DNA of 64,000 bases from Petrosia ficiformis (Eukaryota > Porifera > Demospongiae > Haplosclerida > Petrosiidae): positions 1,638,501 to 1,702,500 of the forward strand of contig OX345643.1 in NCBI GenBank assembly GCA_947044365.1, given 5' to 3'. Shown here piece by piece: positions 34,446 to 48,900 of this stretch (positions are counted from its first letter, which is position 1; each line of letters starts with the position of its first letter). The notes beneath the pieces were generated by a model. That model had not been told where the DNA came from, ran no database searches, and worked only from the letters and a program-made list of their open reading frames with translations. A program made the position numbers and the translations under genes.

Positions 34446-36250
34446 TTTTTCATATACTAGTCTAGTCACCTAATCGTATTTTAAAATGCCCATGGGCATT
34501 AACAGCTTACTGCATAGTTACCTATGGAGATGCTAGTGGACCAACCAGAAATGTCATTTGATAGACACTAAGGTTTTTAGAACATTCTTTACTGTGTGTT
34601 AAGCATTTTAATGTGGCACTTGGATGGGCCAAAAAAGGTCTTGACTAGATAATGCACTCACTTCACTCATGCATTATCTTAGCTTGAACTTTGTTGAACT
34701 CTACCCTTGTACTATGTTAAAATATATAATGCATGATAGAGAATAATGCTCAAAAAGACCTTTATGTCAAAATGTTCTTACAATGCAATTAAATCTACCA
34801 TGCATGTTTTTAAAAGTCAATTAGGAACAACTCTACTGAATATTTCATTTTGTAGGCATTCAGAAGCATCTGAGCAACCATTATTTGTAACTCCAGTGTC
34901 AAAACCTGCTCAAACAGACTGGAAAGTGTTGCATTTCTTGCCAAGTGATATATAAAAGTATTCATCATCAAGCCTTGATGCTCTATTGGAAGCTGGTCAA
35001 AATTTGTATTTGGATTTGCAAAATAAAAGTACTAATGTTATTAATTTTGTTGTTACTGTAGTTTTCAGTTACTATAACGAAAAAAAACATTTAATTGTAC
35101 ATCTGTGATGTTAATACAATGTTTCTTCTCAATGTTCCAATAAATGGTGATCCATATAATGTATTGAATTTAACCATAGAAGACAAAACTATTGGTTATC
35201 CCTTAGCTGAACTTCAAATTCACTTGCAGCAGCAGCATTACATGGAGATATGCATTTGATGAGAATGATTGTGACAATGTAAACCTCCTGAAGTGAGTCC
35301 GTACAACAGTAATCCAAATAGTGTTACAAACGAGCTCTTGTGATTACATCCAAGAGAATTTAACACTACTTAACTGTTGGTTATCAAAAGCTGTGTTTCG
35401 AACATGGGGATATATTTCCTCTGATCTTCAAAAAAATGATTCTAGCAGTAGATAAATTCTTCAAAGGAAACTAACTTTATATTATATTATGCAGTAGAAT
35501 AGTTTGTGTGTCATTTACTGTATGGACAACATTGGATTGTACAGTGTAATCAATAGACTGTAGTATGTGATGTTTATATTTGTATTTTTATATCTGATCA
35601 TAAGAATTTATTGATGTCTCCTTGCTGTCCCAAACGAAAATATGATACAATTCAGGTAAGTATGATATCATCCCTACTGATTGCAAATGTTATTTCCATC
35701 TTGAACGTCTCAAGCAGACTGGAAAGTGACACATAATTATTTGCCCTCATTTGGCAAGTAATGAAGTTGTTCATCTACAAAATTAATGAATATAGAATGA
35801 TGGTGGAATTGAACTATGTCACAATTAACTAATCATACTTCATATATTTACCTTACTATATCTACACATCATCTTGTACTACATTTGTTGATCTGGTTTC
35901 TGATCTTTCAACCTGATTTTAAACTACTCCAAACAGATATAGACACTTGTCTTGGAGCACAACTTGATACCTATATACTGAACTACAAAATGTATACATG
36001 TAATAAACTTGTTTTGTGAGAGATACCAAACAAAATCTGAATTATATTCATATTTTGTGAAGTAATTTTTGAAAACATTATCATTATTATTATTAATATT
36101 ATTATTGTTAGTTTCATTGTGCACTCGAAAGTTCTTGCTATTTCTCACTTTGATTATTCTCTAACAGTTACACCTTTATGATAAAGTCACTTGTAGCTTG
36201 CAGTAAAACTATTTTGAATAGCCATTTATAACGTGGTACACAAGTAGTAC
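34446..36250 (+). other. Conserved upstream block of copy D
   Basis: Homologue of 23470-25291, including a MITE-like relic at about 34612-34690 and a 45-codon open stretch at about 35121 (starts FLLNVPINGDPYN) that is frameshifted before C. No intact gene. Confidence 0.45.
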
Positions 36251-36314
36251 AGTCTCGCGTTGCCAGACCCAACCTACCACGAAGTAGGTTAACCGGTTGG
36301 GTCTACGCGAGACT
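36251..36314. repeat. Foldback upstream of copy D signal exon
   Basis: Same structure as before C (AGTCTCGCG / CGCGAGACT outer arms); ends 62 bases before the ATG. Confidence 0.65.
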
Positions 36315-36376
36315 AATTTCGAACAGCACAGTAAGCGATGTTTCAATGTGTTGATTAAAACAAAAATCTCAGTATT

Positions 36377-39300
36377 ATGGAATCTCTCTTTTGGAAGGTT
36401 CTGATTCTTTTGTCGTGTATACCTCTTATACAAGGTACTTGTCAAGTTTGTTAGTGATATAATTAATCTGACTGTATAGTGTGTGTATTATAATATTATA
36501 TACTAAACGTCCTTCTTATTACAGCTACATCAGTGGATCAATGTATTGATAGAATTATTGATTTCAGTCTACTAGATTACAGGGCAAGACGGATTGGTAT
36601 AGATAGAATTCTTAGACCATTAAATGACGAAATAAGAATTTTATCAGATATTCAGTTTAATTGTAGTACTATAATAAATAGTGTTGTACTAGGAATTGAT
36701 GTGACACCTTATGGAGGAAACCTTTTTCCAAGTGTACAGATATGGCGTCCATCTGGAAATAACAACTATGCTTTTGTTCATGGTAGTGAGCGATTTATAA
36801 TTTATACAACAAAGAATGTTAGTAGAACTGCGGTATATAATTATACAGTAGAACCACCTCTTGAAGTTGAGCCCGGAGACTTCCTTGCTTTCTCCCAACC
36901 ATTAAAGGAAAACAGTGGTGTTCGAGGATTTGATATTGAATCTGTTAATTTCAATACTCACAGAATTGGTTTTGGCAATACAACAGCAGATTTATCAGCA
37001 CCCCCAATTAACAACAGACTTGTTCTTGTTTATCCTATATTAGCAGGTAAGTATATAATTATTGTATGAGTATACTATTTCACACTATCTTCACTACTAA
37101 CAGATAAACAGTGTCTACACAGTACTAGTTCAGTCAATGCAACATTTATTAAAGATAAATCACTACTCACCTCATTTTCAAGATTTAAAGAACGACGTCA
37201 GTTACTGTATCCTGAATTAAAGTTCTCTTGTAATGGAAGTGTAACAAAATGGATATATGGAGCAGTTGTTACAAGTGCTACTGGAGAACTACCAGAAATA
37301 CAAATATGGCGTCAAACTGATATTGATACTTACACTAAGCAACATTTCAGTCGTGTTTCTGCTAATGAAACTGAACCAGGAACCAATATACATGAATATT
37401 ATCCAGAAACTCTTATGAAATTCCAGGAAGGGGATATACTTGGTTATTTTCAACCTCGTAGAGATGACAGTCAAATCGTACTTTATGATCAGAGATTAAG
37501 CGGTCCAACTAATCTACATGTGGATCGTTATCTGGCTAATGCTCCTATTACTGTTATTATATCTGAACTTGAAGAAAAAGAAGGAAATGATTATCCCTTA
37601 ATTTCACTGGAAATAAGTAAATATGTAATATCTATTTTCCGTCTGCGAATCTACTTCCTCAATCTTTCTTTCATATTTATTACAGGTATTATTACTGAAT
37701 CAATCATCAAATCAACTATTATTGTGACTTCCTCTTCTATACTAAGTACTAGTGTTGTTAATGAAATTAGCTTAACAGGTAACATTGTGCACGAGTGTAT
37801 CTGTATTTAAGGTCTTTACCTAATCTACTGGTGTTTCATCCCCTCATGGACCAGTAATAAATATATCTCTTATCAGTTCATTTTTCATCTTTCTTGTAGG
37901 TGTTAGTACTGAACAAATCATCACACCAACTGTTATTATAACAGGTAATAGATTGTTCAACTTACTATATTCAAATATATAGTTTGAAACTAATATCACT
38001 ATGCTTGTTTTGATAAGTTTGTTTCTATGTAAGACATTATCTATTCAAGTTGTGATTACACCATTGTGTTGTAGCTATTAGTAATACTGCTTGTTCATAT
38101 CTAGTTACAATATAATTACCATTCATAATAACTGAACTAAAATAATAATACCACATGTGTGACTGTATTGGGTGTTAACATACAAGACATAAAATCAGTA
38201 AAACTTGAAAACCCCATTAGATATTATCTCCTTCACAAGCTCTTCAAAGCTTCCATGTTAAATGATAGTACTGATGGTACTGATAGTTCTGATATCTGTG
38301 TGTTTTCAGTATTAGTTCTGTAGTACACGGATGTCTAATGGAACTGAAATGCTTCTATTTGTTGAACATATTAATTCTCATAACACAGTATATTCTGAGA
38401 CACTAACATTATTATGTTATTATTATCCTAATCCATTTCTCATTAATAGTATCTGAAATAATGATGAGTTCAATAATGAGTTCAACAATTATTATCATGA
38501 ATCCTACATCAGAACAACTGGATGATAAACATTTTGCAGAATCTGAAACTATGATGAGTTCGGTAATGAGTTCAGTAATGAGTTCAACAACTGTTATCAT
38601 GAATCCTACACCAGAAAAACTGAATGGTAAAGTATGATACTATGTGTACACTGCAAATACAAAATTGTTAAAATAGCTAATAATATTTATTGGTTACTAC
38701 AGGAATAGTAATTTAATTGATCATATATATAGGTTGCAACATACATGACCAGTTAGTTATGACTGTATGTTGACACACATGTAATTGTAATCTAATAATT
38801 GCTAATTCAATTATCCTTATACTATCTATTAGATATACAAAGAAGAGGAATAAAATTTTAATTTATGTTTTCAGACCTTCTTTGTGCATCTAATATGAGA
38901 ATATTGGACATGATAAGTGATTACAGTACAAGCATCTTACATCATGCAGTAATAATAACAACCTGTATGACCATTTAAATTATAATTTGCATACTTGAGC
39001 TGTACTAGTTATTTTAATAATTCTATTTTTGCAATGCATGTATAGGTGCAATCTAAATTATATGTAGTTATGTATGTATGAAGGTATGTATATATGTTTG
39101 TGTATATGTACACGTATAAAACATTTGTATTAATGTATGTATATTTGTATGTTTTCACATTATTGTTTTTAAATATGATAGCATAGGATACATGTATACC
39201 CAAACCTTTGCTTCTATATAGTTTGGAAAAAGAACACAAAAATCACAACACTTGACCATACACTTTAAAAGATGATTTGTTGTTTTAACCAATTTCATTG

Positions 39301-41797
39301 ACAGTATCTACGTAATTATGATTTTAGATTCTGTTAGTGAACTCAATATTATTTTGTTTATAGCACACTGCATGGATTAGATCCGTAAAAAAAAAAAAAT
39401 TATTATTATTAACACTCTCGAGCAATAAATGGCTTCCCACACTATAAGTTAAAGAGCCAAATAATTGTAGTTTATTTACAAATCACTTTTTGATGTAAAA
39501 CATTGTACACGGCTAAATAATTTGCTATATAGTGGAGAAACTATCAGTCTTGAGTCAAATATATGCATCTTTTACTACAATTTCCGTAAATAATGCATAT
39601 ACATATTCTTGTGTACTATAAATGAATGTCAAGACTACTAATCTTTATAGGGTAATGTACTCTAGGTAACATAGCTCACAACAAAATATTACTTGTATTG
39701 GCCACTCATATTCAGCAACAAATGGAACACTGAAATATGCAAGTTATGGATGCAATAAATTGGTTGAAATAACTAATCAATTTTTATAGAGCTACAATAA
39801 TTTTATACAATAACTAATAAAGAAGCTGGTGTTAGATACAGTATATAACACATTGAGATATCAATGAAAATAATGGACTTAATCATTACTATTTTGTATT
39901 CAGAATGTCATGCATACTAGAACCAATAACCAATGTTACTACTTTTCCAGTACTATTAATAGGAATTGGAACAGGTCTACTTCTACTGTTTATTATTATA
40001 TTCACTAGTGTATTGATAATAATATTACTAGTGAAATATAGAAGAACTAAACAGAATAACTACAATTTGAAAGGTACACAATGTAAATAAAAGTTGAGTT
40101 GTAAAATAATGAACAATTCATAATTGCATTATAGCAGAGTTAACCCAATGTGAACATATACTTTACACATTTATTATTACACTTTCTGATTTTTTAGTTG
40201 CATACCAATCTCATGAACTTGTAATTATTAATGATAATCAAACCTCTAATTTACACACAGTATCAGGTTTGGAATAGTAATATACATGACATCTAGTATT
40301 GAATAAGCTATCACATTTTATAGATAAACATTTAACTGTTGATGATTTTGGTGTCTATGATGAACCAAATATGGATAACACAAGTACATGCAATAGTAAT
40401 CTATCAATTGATATAATAATGTGCATGAATAAATGTATATTCTTCAGATGAACAAGTGACTACTACTGAAAATCCAGTTTATGATTCAGTATCAGGTAAT
40501 GTATTGATATTAATATAAATAACAGCAAGAGGACTTATTGTGACATAATTAAATAGCACATGTATTAATACCATAACAAATGGAAGATAGAGTTTTACTA
40601 TGCAACTATTTATAAAGAATTATAATGTATTATATAATTATAATTATTCTGGAAAGTGATTATTAGTGATGTGTGATACATATCAATATATCGAAATATT
40701 GATATTTTCATTCAATATCGTGATACAATATTGGCTTTTGGGTGTATCGATACACTGGAATGGACAGTTTAGTAAACATGGTTTTTATAATTTGTCTAAT
40801 TTGATACGTAAAAGTAATTATTAAAAGCTAGTGTGCGTAACTTTCATTGATTTCTTTTACAATTTCTTGACAAATACATCCAAATAGAACATTTATTTAA
40901 GTGTTTCAATTTTATTTCAAATATCAAGATACTGTATCGTATCGTGATATTTTTGGCAGTGATACGCAATACTTTTATTTAGTTGTATCGCACATCCCAA
41001 GTGATTATTATAATTAATTATTATGTAATTATCGATGACATCCACACAGTATCAGGTTTGAAATACATGACATCTAGTATTGAATAAGCTATCACATTTT
41101 ATAGATCAACATATAACTGTTGATGATTGTCATGTACCAAATATGGATAAGACAAGCACATGCAATAGTAATCAATTGTTATAATAATGTGCATGAATAA
41201 ATTTTTATTTTTCAGATAAACAAGTGATTACTACTGAAAATCCAATTTACGATTCAGTATCAGGTAATGTATTGATATTATTGTAATAACAGCAATAAGA
41301 CTTATTGTAACATAATTAAATAGTGATACAGAAGTATATCTATTATATATTACAATCATATATTCTAGAAAGTGAACGTATAATCACTGATGATAATCCA
41401 TCTTATAATGTACACACAGTATCAGGTATAAACAATATACATGTCATAATTTTGCTTGAAAATGCTTAATTCCATGCACAGATGAACATATGAATATTGA
41501 TAATAATCCATCTTATAATATACACATGATTTCAGGTAGAGAGACCAAATGTAGTTAATGAAACTGTAATATGATCAATTCTTAATCTCATAGATGAACA
41601 TGTGATTACTGATGATAATCCATCCTATAACATACACACAGTATCAGGTATTGACTGTATAATCTAACTGAAATTTAATATGATTATTATTAAATTTTTG
41701 TTTCACAGGAGAATATTCAACTGTTGATGAAAATGATATGACATACACTTACGTACATGTTTTGGATGAACCTTTACTTGATGATGACTGTATATAA
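36377..41797 (+). CDS. Copy D: receptor-like protein with long C-terminus
   Basis: Exons: signal 36377-36434; domain 1, 36525-37046; domain 2, 37104-37616; stalk 37686-37778, 37900-37944 and 38450-38626; TM 39951-40073 (acceptor cttttccag); tail 40198-40266 (NQTSNLHTV, Tyr/Phe lost), 40324 onward (VYDEP), 40448-40495 (NPVYDSVSG), 41105 onward, 41216-41263 (NPIYDSVSG), 41369-41425 (NPSYNVHTV), 41482-41535 (NPSYNIHMI), 41594-41647 (NPSYNIHTV) and 41709-41797, ending YVHVLDEPLLDDDCI. The exon at 41105 has an in-frame 9-base deletion that removes the YDVP tyrosine (HVPNM). Domain 1 has DVTPYGGN and FVHGSE, the most diverged patch of the set. Splice sites and frames are the best preserved in the array, so D is the strongest candidate for an active gene. 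Confidence 0.78.
40674..41000. mobile_element. hAT-like MITE in copy D tail intron
   Basis: Flanked by GTGATTAT on both sides (40666-40673 and 41001-41008), an 8-base duplication; ends TAGTGATGTGTGATAC and a complement of TTGGGATGTGCGATAC. Body rich in ATCGATA/TATCGTG, 327 bases, non-coding. Same site and family as in copy F. Confidence 0.8.
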
Positions 41798-42206
41798 TAA
41801 TTTTTAAGTGACAGTTATGCTCATATGACCTCTCAATTTTAAAAAGTAATACTTATAAATTATTGAGTTTGTAAACATCAATTATTTAATTACAATGTTA
41901 ACAAACTGCTACGTATGTAGTTTATTCAATTATATTGACAAAGTATCCAAAATTATATATACTTATATGTATGTATTACTCAACTGTGAAGATTAATCCC
42001 ACTGTACATGTGTGCTCATTTATGTAATTGCAGTGTTAATGAGAGTTAAAAATTAAAAACAATTAGAAAGATCAATAACCATATTATTAACTATATAGAC
42101 CTAGTTAGTTACAGTCCTAGTTGTGTTCAGAGAAGAAACTTCACTATTATTACAATGCAGTGAATACATGGGTCCTTAATAATCTGTGTATTTTCATTCT
42201 ATATAG
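41798..42206 (+). other. Spacer after copy D
   Basis: Unit spacer, no coding feature. Confidence 0.45.
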
Positions 42207-42494
42207 TTGGACTTAATGTCACAGTAACTACTAGTCCACAAGGTCCACCATTCAGAGGAGGTTCCAGTATTGTGGTCAACTGTACTGCATCTAATGGTAG
42301 TCCGCCTTATGAGTATAAGTGGTCTGTAGGTTGCAGCTACACAAATATTATGAGCAACTTTGTAGTGGCTGGATCGCTTTTTGGCCCACAAAATACTACT
42401 GCAGTAAAATTTCATGATATATATAAATGTATTGTCACAGATATGGAAGGCACAACAAGTGAAGTAAGACAAACAAGTATTAAACTAATAACAG
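42207..42494 (+). pseudogene. Ig-like exon 1 of the block before copy E (open)
   Basis: 288 bases, intact frame and splice sites; Cys in VVNCTAS, Trp in YKWSVG, Cys in IYKCIVTD. The next exon is broken, so the block as a whole is relic. Confidence 0.55.
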
Positions 42495-42545
42495 GTAAAC
42501 TATATATATATGATATAATTGCATATAGTAACTGCTTCTATCTAG

Positions 42546-42898
42546 ATATAGCTATACAAGTTTTATTTAACAAAACTGTTTTTGGTAGCATCAGAAATAT
42601 CAGTATTCTCACAACTAATGAAAGTGGTAGATGTTTTGATCTTATTTGCACACTGGTCTTTTAAGACAGAATGTTGGGGAATGAATTCTTCCAAATGGTG
42701 TTCCTATATCCCAGAGCAATGAAAAATTTGAAATAGAACGAGGAGACGGCATTGTCTCTCTACCATACATCACTCTAAAGCTGAAAGAAGGATATTCATT
42801 GAACACTGAAGAAATGGGATTATATACTTGTGTAATGCCTGATATAAATGAAGAGGAGCGTGTAAGTCACATTTGGATTCTTCCAGAACAAAACTTTG
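42546..42898 (+). pseudogene. Ig-like exon 2 of the block before copy E (1-base deletion)
   Basis: One base is missing at the first-Cys region (atttgcacactgg against atttgcaacactgg), bringing a TAA at about 42662-42664. The remainder, including GLYTCVMPD, is well kept in the original frame. Confidence 0.75.
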
Positions 42899-43009
42899 GT
42901 AAGATGCAGTTATATTAATAAACTGTCTCAACATTTGCTTAGTGGCACACATTTAGAAACAATTATTTTCATAATGTTAAACATATACATCTCGTTTATT
43001 TACACACAG

Positions 43010-43314
43010 AACCAGCAGATCCTGAGTATTTTTATGCATATTGCGGTCAAACATTGCAACTACATTGTGGATTTTCTACTACACCTGGTGAAATACTGTG
43101 GTTTATAAGCAATACAATACTTACAACCAATGATAGTTTTCTTATTACTCAGTGACTGTAGCATTCTACACCTAATGTACTCTACTATATGAAGGTGCAT
43201 TGGATGTAGTTGATGATAGTTACCGGTCTCACAGTTTAGGTCTACAATGTATTATCCATAACACAATAATAGAAAACAATCTAAATTCAACTCCATTAAT
43301 TAAAACCTTTGAAA
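43010..43314 (+). pseudogene. Ig-like exon 3 of the block before copy E (stop codon)
   Basis: Open through LQLHCGFSTTPGEILWFIS, then CGA to TGA after the ITQ codons, followed by the shared TAG. Confidence 0.75.
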
Positions 43315-43412
43315 GTAAGTATATATAGTGTAATATATAAGTTGGGTATGTATGTATAAGGTATTGTATATATAAGAACATTGTTGTAACTTTAAAACAT
43401 TTCGTTCCACAG

Positions 43413-43724
43413 CACGACATTATTTTGGACTAAGTGTTATTGGTTGATCACAAACCATTAACTGTTCTTTTACAAGTGACACTGTTCAGAGTACTGAAAT
43501 ACATTCAGATGAAGGTATACTTGATGCAGTCAGCACTTGGAAAAACAATTAAGTTTGAAAATACCGAGACTACGGATACAATACACAATAATAAATATGT
43601 TTTCATCGGTGTAGCTTCTAATGGAAATCATTACCTTAGTGTGATATTCATTTTTGTATGGATCGGAAGATTGGGTTCTTTCTTTATTCGGAACTCTTTT
43701 AGTACAAGATTAGACTCTTTATAA
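43413..43724 (+). pseudogene. Ig-like exon 4 of the block before copy E (frameshift)
   Basis: Carries the same 4-base insertion as C, D and F; the second Cys of the domain is replaced by Phe (YVFIGVAS). Confidence 0.6.
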
Positions 43725-43811
43725 TTGTGCTCTTACTAAAGGCTTTGTTGCATGTATATTGTCAGCTACTGGGTGACATATACAAACAAAACTTGCTTCA
43801 TTACATTACAG

Positions 43812-43969
43812 CTACATCAGTGGATCAATGTATTGATTTAATTATTTACTTCAGTCCACTAGATTATAGACCAAGACTGATTGATATTGGTACTCCCATA
43901 GATATAATAGAATCAGAATATAAGTATCACGTGACATTGAGTCGATCACTTTTTCATATAGTAGTCTAG
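43812..43969 (+). pseudogene. Truncated domain-1 exon before copy E
   Basis: Like the fragment before C (TSVDQCIDLIIYFSPLDYR), with three extra codons; open for about 50 codons and then stops. Confidence 0.7.
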
Positions 43970-45775
43970 TCACCTAATTGTATTTTAAACATCATTATTA
44001 TTGCCCATGGGCATTAACTGCTTATTGCACAGTTACCTATGGAGATGCTAATGGACCAACCAGAAATGTCAATTGAAAGGCACTAAGGTTTTTAGAACAT
44101 TCTTTACTGTGTGTTAAGCATTTTAATGTGGCAAAATAAAAGTACTAATGTTATTAATTTTGTTGTTACTGTAGTTTTCAGTTACTTGACTAGATAATGC
44201 AGTCACTTCACTCATGTATTATCTTAGCTTGAACTTTGTTGAACCCTACCCTTGTGCTATGTTAAAATATATAATACATGATAGAGAATGATGCTCAAGA
44301 AGACCTTTATGTCAAAATGTTCTTACAATGAAATCTACCATGCATGTTTTTAAAAGTCAATTAGGAACAACTCTACTGAATATTTCATTTTGTAGGCATT
44401 CAGAAGCATCTGAGCAACCATTATTTGTAACTCTAGTGTCAAAACCCACTCAAACAGACTGGAAAGTGTTGCATTTCTTGCCAAGTGATATATAAAAGTA
44501 TTCATCATCAAGCCTTGATGCTCTATCGGAAGCTGGTCAAAATTTGTATTTGGATTTGCAAAGTACTAATGTTATTAATTTTGTTGTTACTGTAGTTTTG
44601 AGTTACTATAACGAAAAAAACATTTAATTGTACAGCTGTGATGTTAATACAATGTTTCTTCTCAATGTTCCAATAAATGGTGATCCATATAATGTATTGA
44701 ATTTAACCATAGAAGACAAAACTATTGGTTATCCCTTAGCTGAACTTCAAATTCACTTGCAGCAGCAGCATTACATGGAGATATGCATTTGATGAGAATG
44801 ATTGTGACAATGTAAACCTCCTGAAGTGAGTCCGTACAACAGTAATCCAAATAGTGTTACAAACGAGCTCTTGTGATTACATCCAAGAGAATTTAACACT
44901 ACTTAACTGTTGGTTATCAAAAGCTGTGTTTCGAACATGGGGATATATTTCCTCTGATCTTCAAAAAAATTATTCTAGCAGTAGATAAATTCTTCAAAGG
45001 AAACTAACTTTATATATATTATGCAGTAGAATAGTTTGTGTGTCATTTACTGTATGGACAACATTGGATTGTACAGTGTAATCAATAGACTGTAGTATGT
45101 GATGTTTATATTTTGTATTTTTATATCTGATCATAAGAATCTATTGATGTCTCCTTGCTGTCCCAAACGAAAATATGATACAATTCAGGTAAGTATGATA
45201 TCATCCCTACTGATTGCAAATGTTATTTCCATCTTGAACGTCTCAAGCAGACTGGAAAGTGACATATAATTATTTGCCCTCATTTGGCAAGTAATGAAGT
45301 TGTTCATCTACAAAATTAATGAATATAGAATGCTGGTAGAATTGAACTATGTCACAATTAACTAATCATACTTCATATATTTACCTTCCTATATCTACAC
45401 ATCATCTCGTACTACATTTGTTGATCTGGTTTCTGATCTTTCAACCTGATTTTAAACTACTCCAAACAGACATAGACACTTGTCTTGAAGTACAACTTGA
45501 TACCTATATACTGAACTACAAAATGTATACATGTAATAAACTTGTTTTGTGTGAGATACCAAACAAAATCTGAATTATATTCATATTTTGTGAAGTAATT
45601 TTTGAAAACATTATCATTATTATTATTAATATTATTATTGTTAGTTTTATTGTGCACTCGAAAGTTCTTGCTATTTCTCACTTTGATTATTCTCTAACAG
45701 TTACACCTTGACGATAAAGTCACTTGTAGCTTGCAGTAAAACTATGCCATTTATAACGTGGTACACAAGTAGTAC
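43970..45775 (+). other. Conserved upstream block of copy E
   Basis: Homologue of the C and D blocks; no intact gene seen. Confidence 0.45.
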
Positions 45776-45843
45776 AGTCTCGCGTTGCCAGACCCAACCT
45801 ACCACGAAGTAGGTTAACCGGTTGGGTCTCGCTACGCGAGACT
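45776..45843. repeat. Foldback upstream of copy E signal exon
   Basis: As before C and D, with four extra bases in one arm. Ends 72 bases before the ATG. Confidence 0.65.
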
Positions 45844-45915
45844 AATTTCGAACAGCACAGTAAGAGGCTAGCACGATGTTTCAATGTGTTGATTAAAACA
45901 AAAAATCTCAGTATT

Positions 45916-48900
45916 ATGGAATCTCTCTTTTGGAAGGTTCTGATCCTTTTGTCGTGTATACCTCTTATACAAGGTACTTGTTAAGTTTGTTAGTGATATA
46001 ATTAATATGACTGTATAGTGTGTGTATTATAATATTATATACTAAACGTCCTTCTTATTACAGCTACATCAGTGGATCAATGTATTGATAGAATTATTGA
46101 TTTCAGTCTACTAGATTACAGGGCAAGACGGATTGGTATAGAAAGGATTGGTTTTCCATTAAATGGTGAAATAAGAATTTTATCAGATATTCAGTTTAAT
46201 TGCAGTACTATAATAAATAGTGTTGTACTGGGAATTGATGTGAGGCCTGCTGGAGGAGACCTTTTTCCAAGTGTACAGATATGGCGTCCATCTGGAAATA
46301 GCAACTATGCTTTTGTTCCTGGTAGTGAACGATTTATATTTTATACAACAAAGAATTTTAGTACAACTGGGGTATATAATCATACATTAGAACCACCTCT
46401 TGAAGTTGAGCCAGGAGACCTCCTTGCTTTCTCCCAACCATTAAAAGATAACAGTGGTGTTCGAGGATTTTATATTGAATCTGTTAATTTCAATTCTCAC
46501 AGAATTGGTTTTGGCAATACAACAGCAGATTTATCAGTACCTCCAATAAACAACAGACTTGTTCTTGTTTATCCTATATTAGCAGGTAAGTATATAATTA
46601 TTGTATGAGTATACTATTTCACACTATCTTCACTACTAACAGATAAACAGTGTCTACACAGTACTAGTTCAGTCAATGCAACATTTATTAAAGATAAATC
46701 ACTACTCACCTCATTTTCAAGATTTAAAGAACGACGTCAGTTACTGTATCCTGAATTAAAGTTCTCTTGTAATGGAAGTGTAACAAAATGGATATACGGA
46801 GCAGTTGTTAGAAGTGCTACTGGAGAACTACCAGAAATACAAATATGGCGTCAAACTGATATTGATACTTACACTAAGCAACATTTCAGTCGTGTTTCTG
46901 CTAATGAAACTGAACCAGGAACCAATATACATGAATATTATCCAGAAACTCTTATGGAATTCCAGGAAGGGGATATACTTGGTTATTTTCAACCTAGTAG
47001 ATATGACAGTCAAATCGTACTTTATGATCAGAGATTAAGCGGTCCAACTAATCTACATGTGGATGGTTATCTGGCTAATGCTCCTATTACTGTTACTATA
47101 TCTAAACTTGAAGAAAAAGAAGTAAATGATTATCCCTTAATTTCACTGGAAATAAGTAAATATGTAATATCTATTTTCCATCTGCAAATCTACTCCCTCA
47201 ATCTTTCTTTCATATTTATTACAGGTATTATTACTGAATCAATCATCACATCAACTATTATTGTGACTTCCTCTTCTATACTAAGTACTAGTGTTGTTAA
47301 TGAAATTAGCTTAACAGGTAAAGTTGTGCACGAGTGTATCTGTATTTAAGGTCTTTACCTAATCTACTGGCATTTCATCCACTCATGAACCAGTAATAAA
47401 TATATCTCTTATCAGTTCATTTTTCATCTTTCTTGTAGGTGTTAGTACTGAACAAATCATCACACCAACTGTTACTATAACAGGTAATAGATTGTTCAAC
47501 TTACTATATTCAGTTTTAAACCTAATTTCACTATGCTTGCTTTGATAAGTTAGTTTCTAAACAGAATTTAACTAAGACATTATCTATTCAAGCTGTAATT
47601 ACACCATTGTGTTGTAGCTATTAGTAATACTGCTTGTTCATATCTAGTTACAAAATAATTATCATTCATAATAACTGAACTAAAATAATAATACCGCATG
47701 TATGACTGTATTGGGTGTTAACATACAAGACATAAAACCAGTAAAACTTGAAAACCCCATTAGATATTATCTCCTTCACAAGTTCTTCAAAAGATATTAA
47801 ATAATAGTACTCATGGACTGATAGTACTGACAGTACTGATGGTACTGATAGTACTGATGGTATATTTTTAGTATTAGCTCTGTAGTACACGGATGTCTAA
47901 TGAAACTGAAACTGAAATGGTTCTATTTGTTGAACATATTAATTCTCTTAACACAGTATATTCTGAGACGCTAACATTATTATGTTATTATTCTTGTAAT
48001 TCATTTGTCATTAACAGTATCTGAAATAATGATGAGTTCAATAATGAGTTCAACAATTATTATCATGAATCCTACATCAGAACAACTGGATGATAAACAA
48101 TTTGCAGAATCTGAAACTATGATGAGTTCAGTAATGAGTTCAGTAATCAGTTCAACACCTATTATCATGAATCCTACATCAGAAAAACTGAATGGTAAAG
48201 TATGATACTATGTGTACACTGCAAAAATAAAATTGTTAAAATAGCTAATTTATTGGTTACTATAGTTACTACAGGAATAGTGGAAATTGTAATTTAATTG
48301 ATCATATATATATAGGTTGCAACATACATGACCATTTAGTTATGACTGTATGTTGACACACATGTAATTGTAATCTAATAATTGCTATTTCAATTATCCT
48401 TATACTATCTATTGGATATACAAAGCAGCAGAATAACATTTTAATTTAATCATTTTATGTTATCAGACCTTCTTTGTGCATCTAATAGGAGATATTGGAG
48501 ATGATAATTGATTACAGTACAAGTATCTTATATCATGCAGTAATAATAACAACTTGTATGACGATTTAAATTATAATTTGCATACTTGAACTGTACTAAA
48601 CAATACATTTGTTATTTTAATAATTCTATTTTTGCAATGTATGTATCAGTGCAATCTAAATTATATGTAGTTATGTATGTATGAGGGTATGTATATATGT
48701 CTGTGTATAAGTACACGTATAATTATTTGTATTAATGTATGTATTGTTGTACGTTTGTACATTATTGTTTTGAAATATGATAGCATAGCATACATGTATA
48801 CCCAAACTGCTTCTAGTTTGGAAAAAGAACACAAAAATCAACACACTTGACCATACACTTTAAAACTTGATTTGTTGTTTTAAACAATTTCATTTATAGT

